A program made the position numbers and the translations under genes. The notes under the pieces were generated by a model, which made no database searches, had not been told where the DNA came from, and saw only the letters and a list, made by a program, of their open reading frames with translations. DNA of 64,000 nt, taken from positions 186,001 to 250,000 of the forward strand of contig JABSSW010000018.1 of NCBI GenBank assembly GCA_018902385.1, written 5' to 3'. The stretch is from Physcia stellaris (taxonomy: Eukaryota > Ascomycota > Lecanoromycetes > Caliciales > Physciaceae). Numbering within the stretch: position 1 is the first letter of the stretch; every line of letters starts with the position of its first letter. Of this stretch, positions 1 to 10,654 are shown in pieces.

Positions 1-1136
1 TTTAATAACAACTGAAGCCTCATTGAGGCTTTCCACAGTTCGGAAGAGAATATTAGTGCTGCCGACAGTAAGATTTTTGAAATCCATTTCGGTCTGGGCA
101 GAAATTTCCGGACCGAAGGCGGATAATTCATCTTCATCGCTTTCAATCATGACATGTACGGCCCGCAAACCTTTGAGCGAGTTGAGAATTTTCCTGTCCA
201 TTGTCTCTTCCCAGTGCTGAAGCCAATACTGACGCATGTAGATCTTGCTAAGCAGCTGTTTCTGGATATGATTGGGCGCCCTCATGAACAAACGGAAGGT
301 TATCTGATTGTCGAAGGCGAATGTGTTTGTTGTCCACAGCGCCTGGTTGCTCTCATTGTACAGCTGTCTGCAACTTCTGAGAATGCGAAGATCGAGCCGC
401 TCAAAGGGCGCCCAGGGAGGGCAGGGGCATGCGCATAGGTTCCATGTCTGGCTGCATCCGACGTGGCTGTTGGTGAACCTTAAGTCAGCATCTCATCCTC
501 GGTCATTGGAAGGTATGTTGCTGACGTCCACCACACCACGATAAATAAAGCGAGTGAAGCAGCCAAGACTCACCTAGAGTATTCGGTACCTTGCTGGTCG
601 CCGCTGTCAAAGAGTTCGTAATCACGAGCAATAGATTCGGGTTTGCGGCACACGCTATGAAACCAGCGACGGGTCTGTACATCTTCCGAGTCAATTTTGC
701 ATTGAGAGCAATTCGGTCTGGGCCACGATAGCTGTAGAACGACGTCGCGGTCAGTGCTTAGAATGCTCGAATTAAAACTGTGGATGACTCGATCTCCAAG
801 CAGCTCGCGGTATATTAAGCTACGTATCTCAAAAGGCAGACGTAGGAGAGATGATGCTTCTGCATTGTGCTTGATCCTGAAAAGATAGTCAGCCTCCAAA
901 AGGGCAGATTTTCGTACGTGTGATTGCACTGACTTAGCCTTCGTTGCTGCATCGTGAGCCGAGCAAAAGGGCCGTTTCTTCCTCGATTTATTGAGCACTG
1001 TATCTGCGCTTCCTTTACGTTTCGTCATTCTCGAGGCATTGGGCGTCGCGGGCAAGGATTGATCGATGGAGGAAGCCCAGGGACGCCAAACGAACGCGGA
1101 TTTGTGGTGGAACGCGATAATGCTGCACGTAGTCAC
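1..1136 (-). CDS. DUF7730-like fungal protein, 3' end outside window
   Basis: Two exons are visible on the minus strand: 1136(or 1028)-574 and 478-<1, joined by a GT-AG intron (donor GTGAGT, acceptor TTAAG) that splits an Arg codon. After a basic N-terminus (MTKRKGS..KKRP) comes LLRLPFEIRSLIYRELLG, the F-box-like opening helix of fungal DUF7730/'2EXR-like' proteins. Downstream are SCRQLYNESNQALW and TFAFDNQITF, also standard for that family. The reading stays open to the left edge, so the protein is truncated there. Two starts are possible: M1 at 1136, or M37 at 1028, directly before the basic MTKRKGS stretch, which I prefer. The function of this family is unknown. It starts divergently from the hydrolase gene at 1403. 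Confidence 0.75.
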
Positions 1137-1402
1137 GTGATGTGTTCGTCACTGTACCTTAGTCCACCTTTAGCGAAGCGGGTTGACCTGGCTCACCTTC
1201 AACAAGACTCGTATTGCATTGCTTCGCAGAACAGCACATACGCGCTTTCGCTGGCAGATGAGCTGCAGCAATGTACCTGAAAATACTGGCTCGGACGCAC
1301 CCCGCAGTGAAAAGTCATTGAGCATGCAGGAAGTACGAAAGACGCACACGACGCCTTCACCAAATCTCCACGGAAGGAGGAAGCGGCCTTGAGGCTTTCA
1401 AT

Positions 1403-2702
1403 ATGCCGCCCGACCCAACCTTCTCCTTTTCGATACCCTCGGTGCATGATGACATCCTATTGGAATGCAGAGTCTACTCTCCACCACCTGCTTTCTTCCT
1501 TCGAGAGAAACCGGATACGAATCGGATCCTTCGAGGCGCTGTTATTGCTCATCCGTATGCCAGCTTCGGTGGATGCTATGACGATCATGTAGTACTGGCA
1601 CTTGTCACGGAAATACTTCGTCTCGGCTTCGTTGTTGGCACGTTCAATTTTAGGTATCTTCGCTGCCAAAAAAAGGATTGGATATTGAGGCTGATAGCTT
1701 CCCTTGTTCAGAGGTGCCGGCGGCTCGAAAGGGAGGACTAGCTGGACATCGAAGCCCGAAGTTGATGATTACATCTCGTTCGTTGGTCTCTTTGTCCACT
1801 ATCTCAATGCTCTTCAGCTACCTGAGAACGGTGAGCCCACACTCAATTCGCCTCATGTACCGCTCTCCCCTATTAGGACAGGCGTACCGCTTGAGCAAGC
1901 CCCCCAAGAGCCTGCTCCTCAGGGGACGCTGATATTGGGTGGTTACTCATACGGCTCGCTGATTGCGGTGCAATTACCTCCGATTGAAGTCATCATCGAA
2001 AGGTTCGCACATGTAAGTCAGGGGACTGCAGAAGCCGAAATCAGACTACGTGCTTCAAGCCTGGCTGCGCAATGGAACAAAGACGCGCAGATGCACTACG
2101 AAATTCATCGAGGAGAGAGCCTGAAGACCCCAAACGTGCATGAACCTTGCCCAAGTCCTAGATCACTAGCAATGGGTGGATATGAAAGCGAGTCTGGAAC
2201 CAGAAGGCCTAGCCATGAGTCAAGGAGGAGTCTTGATGCATTCCGAAGGAGTCTTGAACGCTCACATATCCATCTTGGACGACGCTTTAGCGGGGATGTT
2301 CCAAATGTGGGCGAGTCAGAACTGCATCTGGCTCCTACGCAATTGGTGCCTCCTCGTATCTGCTACCTTCTCGTCTCTCCGCTGTTGCCACCCATATCGA
2401 AATTGGCAATGTTCTTCTCAACTCCTGCTAAGTCAAATTCTGGCGAAGGCGGGGTGGACATAAAATTAGCCAGTCACCATACTCTGGCGATCTACGGCGA
2501 CCAAGACGTTTTCACTTCACGGAAGAAATTACGAGTTTGGGCTGTAACTCTGTGGCATAGGCATTCATCACTCTTCCGCTTCCACGAGGTCGTTGGTGCA
2601 GGCCATTTTTGGAACGAACACGACGATGAAGCTAAGATAAGACGATTCGTATGCAACTGGGTTCAAGGTATCAATCAATCAGACCCAGCCAGATGCCCCT
2701 GA
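1403..2702 (+). CDS. alpha/beta hydrolase fold protein (413 aa)
   Basis: Exons 1403-1653 and 1712-2702; the 58-nt intron (GTATCT...TTCAG) splits an Arg codon and joins FNF to RGAGGSKGRTSW. The resulting FNFRGAGGSKG is the usual strand-turn of this fungal hydrolase family. The nucleophile elbow is GYSYGS (G-x-S-x-G), the probable acid lies in YGDQDVF and the catalytic His in GAGHFW, so a Ser-Asp-His triad is complete. Between elbow and acid is a long, Arg/Ser-rich, probably disordered insertion. I see no signal peptide, so it is probably cytosolic. The substrate cannot be read from the sequence. Start choice: the ATG at 1403 is the first in frame and gives the expected short lead into the first beta strand. 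Confidence 0.8.
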
Positions 2703-2920
2703 AAGCTCGCCATTTGATCCTAGGTGCAATCCTGCTATGCAATGGTTGACCCAAAGCAAGAGGATTATGTGTGATGCATTAGAATCATCGATCTCTCTAT
2801 AACATGGTCTACCATGGCTTTGATTAATGTTCACACCAGATAATGTCACAGAGTTTGCCACGAAGATCCATCGTGCTGTCTTGGTTAAGAGCCTGGTGAA
2901 ATTGGTACCATCTCTTACCT

Positions 2921-4555
2921 TTACAGCTTGGTGCCTAGGTTGACATGGATTGCCTTAGCATTAGTGTAAGCGGCAAGACCAGCTTCACCAAGCTCTCGAC
3001 CAATACCGCTTTGTTTGACCCCCTATGCCCGTTAGCCAATACCAAAAACGATGGAGTAAGAAACTTACTCCGAAGGGGATGCGGAAATCGCTATCGTTGC
3101 TACTGTTGACCCACACCATACCTGCTTCGATCTGTCTGGCGACACGGTGCGCCTTGGTTATGTTCTGGGTGAAGACAGCGCTGCCGAGCCCATACGTTGT
3201 ATCATTTGCCTTCTCGATAGCTTCTTCCTCGGTCTCGAAACTGGCTATTACGACAAACGGACCAAAGACTTCTTCTCGGTATATCTTCATGTTGTCCTTG
3301 ACGTTGGTGAAGACCGTTGGCGAGATGAAAAACCCTTTGCCATTGACATCTTTGTATGCCTCACCCCCAGTGGCCAGCGTCGCACCTTCAGACTTCCCAC
3401 TGTCAATATATCCTAGCACTTTCTCATACTGAGCTTTAGTGACCTGAGGACCTTGGAACGTCTCGTCTTTGAATGGATCCCCAACTTTGGACACACTCTT
3501 CACCTGCTCCTTGAACATCTCGACAAATTTATCATAAACCTTATTTTGCACCAATATCCTTGATGTCGCCGTACAGATCTGGCCCATGTTGGACATGATT
3601 CCGATATGGCTCCACTTAACAGCCTGGTCTAAATCCGCATCCTCAAACACCAGCAGCGGACTCTTGCCCCCAGTTTCGAGCGTGATGTTCTTCATGTTCA
3701 CACTCGCCATCTTCATTATCTGACGCCCGGTCGCCGTGCTCCCCGTAAACGCAATCTTATCGATATCCATATGGCTCGCAATCGCCGCGCCGGCTTCCTT
3801 GCCCACCCCATTCAGAATGTTCACCACCCCTGGTGGGAAGCCGGCTTCTTTCACCAAGGTCGCAAAATACAGGATCGAGAGGGGTGTCTGCTCCGCCGCC
3901 TTCAGCACAACGGTATTCCCGCACGCGAGCGCAGGGCCTAGTTTCCAAGCAGCCATCGCGAGTGGATAGTTCCACGGGATAATCTGCCCACACACGCCGA
4001 GCGGTTCACGGAGCGTATAGGCCAGTTTGTCGGGCCCGGTGTCAATCACCTGTCCATGGAGCTTGTCCGCGTACCCGGCGTAGTACCGCAGCGTCCCGGC
4101 TACTTCAGCGACGTCTTCGTTTAAGGCGACGGAGTAGGGTTTGCCGTTATCCCATGTCTCGATCGTGGCGAGGGTCTCGGAGTGGGCGTCGACGAGGGAA
4201 GCGAGTTTGGTCATCAGTTCTCCCCGCGAGGTGGGCGGGAGGTCGCGCCATGTAGGGGCTTTGAAGGCGGCGCGGGCGGCGGAGACGGCTTTGTCGACGT
4301 CTGAGGCGGAGGCGGCGTAGACGGAGGTTATGGGCGTTTCGTCGCTGGTGGAGAATCAGAAGGTTAGAACAGTCGAGGGGGGGATCGGTGAGAATTGTGG
4401 GATGTTGGAGAGGTGGGGCGAAGTTACCTGGGATTGATGCTCTCTATCTTCTCCCCTGAACTGGACTTGACGAATTCGTTGTTGATGAAGAGGCCGATTG
4501 GCTGCTCATACTTGCGGCCATTGGGCGCCGTGAGTGAAATGAAGAGGTCGGACAT
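2921..4555 (-). CDS. NAD(P)+-dependent aldehyde dehydrogenase (501 aa)
   Basis: Exons 4555-4428, 4344-3069 and 3022-2921, with introns of 83 and 46 nt. The joints give INPSDETPITSVYAAS and RIPFGGVKQSGIGRELG, both continuous with the family, and the frame closes exactly to 501 aa, the normal length for ALDH class 1/2. Visible motifs are the oxyanion-site Asn region IPWNYP, the Rossmann turn FTGSTATG, the general base Glu266 in LETGGKS and the nucleophile Cys300 in MGQICTATSR. The enzyme oxidises aldehydes to acids in cytosol or mitochondria; the real substrate is not readable. The N-terminus (MSDLFISLTAPNGRKYEQP) resembles the cytosolic fungal aldA type. No targeting peptide is evident. Confidence 0.93.
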
Positions 4556-5043
4556 GTTCTCGCCGATGCGAAATGTGAGGTCTGATTGATTTGAAGTATG
4601 TAAAGGCTCTAGAATTTACTGCTCTACAGTACCTTAGAGAGTGAGTAGTCTTGGTGTAAATCGAACATAACGTATGGACAATTAGGTTATCCCTCCAGCT
4701 TCCCCACCCAGGCGACTGATTAGTTATCTCGTCTCCCAGGGTCTTCTCCAGCGGATAAACATGCCTATCGCAGCCTAGGGTCATCCTCGACACAATCGTG
4801 AACTCGTCAAATCATCACCAACTCCCTCCCCATCAACCAACAATCAATCCTGAAATGTCAACAATACAAGAGCCAACCAGCCATGAGCGCAGCACCACCC
4901 ACGCGCGCCTCCTCCCCGTCCACAAGCGCCTGACAAGAGCGACCAGATCCGGCTTTCCACGAAGTTTGATCTAGGAGGATTGCGACTCTGTCCCGCTCTT
5001 CGACTTCCCTCTCCTCGAATAGCGGCTTCTTTCGTTCGGAGTC
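4556..5043. other. divergent upstream region
   Basis: Spacer between the starts of the aldehyde dehydrogenase (-) and the methyltransferase (+). It must hold both promoters. I recognise no specific operator, repeat or additional gene. Confidence 0.5.
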
Positions 5044-5936
5044 ATGTCCGCGCAAACCTCTCCACCCCCACAGCAGCCATCAACCGACCCCCTCCCCCAC
5101 AGCAGCCATCAACCGACCTCCTCCCACCTCAACCAATTCCACCAACCCACCCCCTCCCCCCCCTCAACACCCTCCGCCCGCATCTCCCCCAAATCCCACG
5201 CCTACTGGTCCTCGATCCCCGCCACCGTAAACGGCATGCTAGGCGGCTACCCCCAGATCTCACGCACCGATCTGCAGGGCTCGTATCTTTTTTTCCAGAA
5301 AATACGTCAACTATACCCTCCTCCTCCTCCCCTTTCCCTTTCCCCTCCTCCTCCTCCGCCCAACCAAGAGCTCCTAGAACGAGCCCTCGACATCGGCGCC
5401 GGCATAGGCCGCGTCACCTCCTCTCTCCTCTCGCGCCTGTGCGCTACTATAGATGTGGTTGAGGCGCAGGCCGCGTTCGCGGCGCAGGTGCCTTTACAGC
5501 GGATGCGGGGGCCGGGGCGAGTGGGTGATGTTTATGTGGTTGGGATTGAGGAGTGGGAGCCCAAGAGGAAGGAAAGGCAATACGATCTCGTGTGGGCGCA
5601 GTGGTGTCTAGGCTACTTGCGCGATGAGGCACTGATTGCTTTCCTTTCTAAATTGTCTGGGAGGCGGGGGAGGGATGGGGATGGGGGTATCTCAAGAAGG
5701 GCGGCTGGGTTATTGTTAAGGAGAATGTGAGCACCACTGTGGCAGAGGGCGGGGAGAGCGAGACGGTGGATGTGTTCGATGAGCTGGATAGTAGTGTTAC
5801 GCGCTCGGACGCTACCTTTCGGCGCTGTTTTCGGGAGGCTGGGCTGAGGGTTGTGAGGAGTGAGTTGCAGAAGGGGTTTGAGAAGGGGTTATTGCCGGTT
5901 AGGTTTTATGCGTTGAGGGTTGAGGAGGGGGGGTGA
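5044..5936 (+). CDS. alpha-N-terminal protein methyltransferase (NTM1/Tae1 family), frameshifted
   Basis: Encodes a SAM-dependent methyltransferase that methylates the free alpha-amino group of proteins beginning (Met)-X-Pro-Lys, such as ribosomal proteins. Evidence: YWSSIPATVNGMLGGYPQIS, the family signature, at about residue 54; the SAM-binding motif DIGAGIGR at 116-123; and LVWAQWCLGYL. The first frame stops at 5730. However, KKGGWVIVKENVS, the next conserved strand, and the rest of the domain (FDELDSSVTRSD..FR..F..AGL) continue in the -1 frame and end at 5936. The switch lies in a G-rich run around 5680-5692. One missing G there would join the frames, and no GT-AG intron with suitable phase is present. 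So it is either an assembly indel or a recently broken gene. The N-terminus is Pro-rich and contains a 29-bp tandem duplication. Confidence 0.8.
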
Positions 5937-6409
5937 ATGGGAGGGGAGATGTCGATATAGTACTAAGTGAAATACACGTGAGGAATTGTAAAAAAAGTGA
6001 TGGATTCTGTTGGCTGGGAAGTGTGGAAGGACATCTCAAGATACTGTCGACTCTTTAGGCCGGGTTGCAAGGGCTGGGGAACCTATCAAGACAAGCTTTG
6101 GGGTTGCTGGTTGCACAGAAGCTATCTTCTTATGGAGGTTCTTGTTAGCTCTCCAATGTCTCTTGAGCAGGCGGATTACGGAAGTGAGTTCCTTCGGACA
6201 CGCTGAAGGAGGCAGGTCGAACATTTGAATCATTGAGGGGATGTTGCCATTCCAGGAAAGATTGTTACATTCAAAGTTGAAGCTTGCCAGCTCATGCTAA
6301 AAAGTCTGTCAAACATCGATGGCCTTTATTGGTGTTGCCGGAATCATCGTCAGGTCTACAAGTACCCAGGCCTCAAACGAAGCCCCTGCGACGGTATGAA
6401 GCTCCCGAC
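5937..6409. other. convergent 3' spacer
   Basis: Lies between the 3' ends of the methyltransferase (+) and the EVE-domain gene (-). It holds 3' UTR-type sequence only; short ORFs here show no family motif or plausible splicing. Confidence 0.5.
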
Positions 6410-8197
6410 CTAAGGATCTCCAGCTTCGTTGTTGCCCTCATTGCTCGTGCCGTTGGTGCCGTTCGCTCCAGTCCATACTGCGGTCACAGCAGAGTCAGCA
6501 TCAGCGTCACCACCCTCACCAGCACCCAGAGTGTTAGGATCCACGGCGGAAGCTTTCACATCATCTGCCTCCTTTTCATCTTCTTCCTCATCATCAACCA
6601 AACGCAAGATGAAATCCCACTCTTTCTTCGAGACTTTCGAGACGCTGAGGCGAGATTGTCGGAGTGTCTGCAGATTCTGGAGAATGCCACCCTCTTTGGC
6701 ATACTTCTGCAGCTCCTTGAGTCTGACGAGTTCAGGGAACTTGCGGCGGAATGAAACGCGGACTTTGCACCATTTGGGGTTCTCGGCGGTTGATTTGGCA
6801 TCGTAATACGGGTGCTTGGGATCCAGGGCAGACTCTAGAGATTCAACATCAGACTGACATCTATGAAGGAATGCAAGGTAACCAATTCTGCGTCTGCCAT
6901 TTGGGACGTCTAGTGTGCTCCACGAGACGGGAGAAGAGCACAATCCAACAGATGAAGAAGAGCTTACCATCTGGTGTGTGTTCCTCGACAATCTCCATTA
7001 TTCCTGCAATGCCAGGCACTTTACAGTTGGAATGATAGAAGAAGGCTTGATCACCCTTCACCATCAATCGCATGTTGTTGCGGGCTGTATAGCATAACTC
7101 GTTAGTGATCTGACAGTTCGGGCTGTCTAATCAGGCTAACACGTACCAGTGGGGTTACGGACACCTGTGACCATGGTCAGTCTTCAAGGGAAAGATACGA
7201 GAAGCAGAACGACAAGAGAAGCGGAACGACGAAGGTGAAAGAACATACCATCCCAGCCCTCAGGTTCAGAAGCGTTCTTCAAATCGTCAATAGAGAATTT
7301 GACATCCTTTCCCTTTTCCATTCTTGTTTCAGGCTCTTTCAAAGGGTTTTCTGTCAGCGTTTTCATTCTCGACCAAGCGTTGAGTTGCAAGACGTTAAAA
7401 GAGGATAAAGATGAGGAAGAAGAGGTGCTGCAAGAAGACTTACCCGCTTTCATGAGCCAATAGCTCGGCTCATCGTTGTCCTCCTCGTCAGCATCTTCAG
7501 ATTCCTCACGAGCCACTTTGCTAGACTGGACATTGACGGAAACATTAGAATCCTTACGCCCGCCACGGGCAATATCTTTGTCGTGTACGACCTCTGGGAG
7601 GTCATCGTCGGAGGAGGTCTCGTCTTCCTCTTCATCCTTGACTTCGGTAGGTGCTACTTTGCCTTTTCCTTTAGCTGGCTTAACTTTCTTCTTGGCAATC
7701 CCGCGCGTGTGTGATTTCGTAGCTGCTTTCTTCTTGGGACTTGCAGTTTTTGCATCTCCTTTCGCTTTGGCTTTGGCTTTAGTCTCTTTGACGGCAACTA
7801 CCGCACGGCTAGTGTCTGTATTGCCGCTCCTGGTTGCGCGTGGTGTTGCAGTGGCAGTCTCCTCCGCACCAGAGGGATGTCTGGAGCTACGGCGAAGAGG
7901 AGTGTCGGCAGCAGCTTTACCTTTTGCTGATGCTTTGGTCGGCGTGGTGGTATTCTTCTGGATTGAGCTACTAGCGGGAGCTGGTGCTGAAGCCTGCTCA
8001 TTCGCAGCCTTTTCGGCTTTGGAAGGTCGTCCACGTTTAGCTGGCGGCGTGGAAGCAGCTTGCAATTGCTCAAATTCAGCTTTCTCCGCCTTAGATGGCC
8101 GTCCACGACCACGCTTTTCTGGAGGCGTAGCGATGGCATCAGAGGCTGGCTCAGCTTCAGCTACTGCAGCTGCTTTACGCTTTTTGGAGGGCGCCAT
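6410..8197 (-). CDS. EVE-domain (THYN1-like) protein with AT-hook N-terminus (466 aa)
   Basis: Five exons: 8197-7444, 7335-7249, 7164-7147, 7084-6968 and 6834-6410. All introns are GT-AG and phases agree throughout. The first ~240 residues are basic and low complexity, with two AT-hook-like cores (RGRGRPSK near 30, KRGRPSK near 54) followed by Lys/Ala-rich and acidic segments, suggesting a chromatin-associated nuclear protein. The C-terminal half is an EVE/PUA-like domain: SYWLMKAEPETR, FSIDDL, EGWDGVRNPTARNNM, FFYHSNCKVPGIAGIMEI, DPKHPYYD and a C-terminal RQSRLSVS..EWDFI. EVE domains in the YTH-related fold are thought to bind modified bases in nucleic acid; the target here is unknown. Exon 3 is only 18 nt. 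Start at 8197 (MAPSKKRK) is preferred over an in-frame ATG at 8323 because the upstream 42 residues look like 5' UTR. Confidence 0.85.
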
Positions 8198-8995
8198 GCT
8201 TGGAGTTGAATTATTTGTTCCGAGAAGAACTGGATTTTGTTTGTCAAAGAAAGAGAAATGACAAGAAAGTGAGATGAGCTTTATCGATAGTCGCGTATCG
8301 GTTTGATGCCAAGCCTTTGTCACGCTAATGAAGCAGGAACCCTAGCTCAGGCATTTTTACCCCTTTTTCTTTGAGCAGCTTCTTTCAGCTGTAGGATTAC
8401 GTTTCATCACATGGAAACTATTGGATGATAGTATCTTGAGCTCAGTGAAGTTTTATTTTGATGTCATTCGGATGAGAGTTGGACGAAGCCTTAGCAGCAC
8501 GACAATTTGATGTCTTGCTTGCTAACTGAAGCCCGCATGATCAAGTAGGCACATCAGGACTGCGATGATACCATTATTGACTCATTGCTTGCTATTCACT
8601 ATCTTGTTCTCAAAGTATTTGGGCAGTGTCAGGAAGGGAGGTCCTTCACAACGCTGAGGTTAAAGTGGATTCTCATGACTTCGACATTGGCGACTTGTAG
8701 ACACTACCAAGACCTGAATCTCTGGCCTTCCTTATACCACTTGTTCTTGTTCAGGCCTTGAGACAGTGAGGTGGTGAGAGCACGGACGCCGAGGAATCGG
8801 CTGAAAAGACTGAGCGGTGACGGTAAGTGTAGCGCCGCAATAGTCCAGGCCTGCTAGAGCTTGAGTACTCCGGTCAAGAGCCATACCTTGATCGCATCGT
8901 GCTTCACTTTCCCCGATATCTCAGTGGGCGTCTGAATGGTTAGAGAAGCCAATTGTCCGACAGATGTGGATAGATGGTGGCAGTAGGTCGTCTTA
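8198..8995. other. spacer between two minus-strand genes
   Basis: Contains the promoter of the EVE-domain gene and the 3' end of the MFS transporter. I see no RNA gene, repeat or credible coding sequence. Confidence 0.5.
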
Positions 8996-10654
8996 TCAGC
9001 CCATGATCTGACTTGCAAATTTACTCCTTGCTCGAATCCTTGTCCCAAAGAAAATCAACACCCAGGGAACAAGCGTAAGAATTGCTCCTACACCTCCCAA
9101 GAACGACGATGCCCCTTGATAGGTCATCTTGTTGAACATCTGATCCGCAATCAGAGGAAATATACCACCGAGCATGTTCCGACAGAAGGACTGCGCAGCT
9201 AACGCAGAGCTAGCATACCGATGATAAGTATCGGCTAGGTAGTTGAAGACAGCGAGGTATACAGTGAATATACCCATGGTCGCACATCCTATGGCCAGAG
9301 TGGGCAGGATCCAATGGATTGAGGGGAACGAAGTCCAGCCGAACCAGAATAATCCAATAGGCATCAGAGCGCTCTCAATACAGCTGAAGTAGAGTCGTCC
9401 TTCTGGCGTTGATGATATCTTGCCGTAGTGTCTTGCAATCTTGTCTTGGTAGATGCTGAGGATTGTAGCCAGCGCAGCGCCAACACACATAGACGCAAAG
9501 ACGGCGCCATTTTCCTGAACTGTGAAGCCGTGATTGTTGGTAAAGACTAAAGGAATAGAGCTAAAGGTCAAGTACAACACAGCCCAGCTGAAAGCTACCC
9601 AGAGAGAGAAGAAGAACACGACAGGCTCGGTTAAAAGGAGGTGGAAGGGTCTGTACACGGAGATTGCAATCATCTTCGCTAGAGTCTCTCTCTCTTCGTC
9701 GGCTTTGACTTTCCAACGAATCCTCTGGCTTTGCTTTTCTGTTTGACCTTCGACGTACATACTGAATCCACTAGTGTAGCCTGCTTCTTCCATTGTCGCG
9801 TACCAGTCATTCAATACCTTTGCTTTACGGCTTAGCAACACGCTGCCTCGAGTCTCGCTAAACGTAAAAGCGACTAGGAGGATGATGAGTGCATCGGCGA
9901 TTGCTTGGATGTAAAACATCCATCTCCAGGATATATTCTGCGCAACAAATCCAGAGAACAACGGGCCAAGACCAGTACCGAATAGAGCAGCCCCTGAGAA
10001 CAATGCCATTGGTGTATTTCGATCCGCAGTAAGATAGATGTCGGACACCACTCCACCAACCATGGTACTGAAAGTACTGCCACCAACGCCAACAAAGAAC
10101 CGTGCAGCCAGCATGCCTCCGTATGATCGAGTCAGACCGCAGCAAAGCTGGCATACGACGAACAGTATCCCTGTGACGATGAAGACGGGCTTTCGGCCGT
10201 TGAGCTCGGAAAACGGGGCAAGTACCATAGGTGCCGTTGCGAAGCCGGTAGTGAACATGGTTATACCAACATTGAAGGCCACTTGACTCACGCCCCATTC
10301 TCTCATACACTGTTCTGCAGCTGGGGCGTAAGAGCCAGCGGTCATTGCCGTGAGGACTGTGACAGCGCTAGAGAGCCATATAGTGTAGGTCTTCCGCGAC
10401 TCGGACCAAGTGAACGGAGAAATGAGATTGCGCAGGTCAGGTGGCTCCGGTGGGCTGGTGGAGTCGCCCTTCTGTGAACGCCAATTGGTGGGCGATGGTA
10501 GCTCGGTGTCGAACTCCAGATATTGATAGACAATGGGGGCTTCTGCGTTTGGCTGAGGGACGATGTCAATGCTGGATTCGGTCTTCTCCAAATCAATTGA
10601 AGTATTCTCGCTTGATCCTGGGTCTCTTGGTAGCTTTATCTCTGGTGCAGCCAT
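8996..10654 (-). CDS. MFS transporter, DHA1 (drug:H+ antiporter) type (552 aa)
   Basis: A single intronless reading frame for a 12-helix plasma-membrane transporter. The first ~85 residues are hydrophilic and acidic, ending in PFTWSESRKTYTIW at the start of helix 1. The loop 2-3 signature is FSELNGRKPVF (family form G-x-x-x-GR[RK]-P). Helix 5 carries GTGLGPLFSGF, the antiporter motif C position. A large central loop (SETRGSVLLSRKAK... KADEERETL) separates the two six-helix halves, and YRPFHLLLTEP at the start of the second half is typical of the fungal polyamine/multidrug Tpo1-Flr1-like group. Substrate is inferred only at the level of toxic organic compounds or polyamines. It shares an 876-bp divergent upstream region with the peroxiredoxin gene. 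Confidence 0.88.
   Translation of the reverse strand: MAAPEIKLPRDPGSSENTSIDLEKTESSIDIVPQPNAEAPIVYQYLEFDTELPSPTNWRSQKGDSTSPPEPPDLRNLISPFTWSESRKTYTIWLSSAVTVLTAMTAGSYAPAAEQCMREWGVSQVAFNVGITMFTTGFATAPMVLAPFSELNGRKPVFIVTGILFVVCQLCCGLTRSYGGMLAARFFVGVGGSTFSTMVGGVVSDIYLTADRNTPMALFSGAALFGTGLGPLFSGFVAQNISWRWMFYIQAIADALIILLVAFTFSETRGSVLLSRKAKVLNDWYATMEEAGYTSGFSMYVEGQTEKQSQRIRWKVKADEERETLAKMIAISVYRPFHLLLTEPVVFFFSLWVAFSWAVLYLTFSSIPLVFTNNHGFTVQENGAVFASMCVGAALATILSIYQDKIARHYGKISSTPEGRLYFSCIESALMPIGLFWFGWTSFPSIHWILPTLAIGCATMGIFTVYLAVFNYLADTYHRYASSALAAQSFCRNMLGGIFPLIADQMFNKMTYQGASSFLGGVGAILTLVPWVLIFFGTRIRARSKFASQIMG

Noticed and set aside
4980-5462. Alternative Pro-rich ORF overlapping the methyltransferase start
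   Set aside because: Loses the family signature YWSSIPATVNGML and the SAM motif, which lie only in the frame from 5044.
7476-8261. Long plus-strand ORF opposite the AT-hook region of the EVE-domain gene
   Set aside because: It is the antisense of a low-complexity Lys/Ala/Ser-rich coding exon; the translated protein is a Ser/Ala/Leu repeat without domain features.
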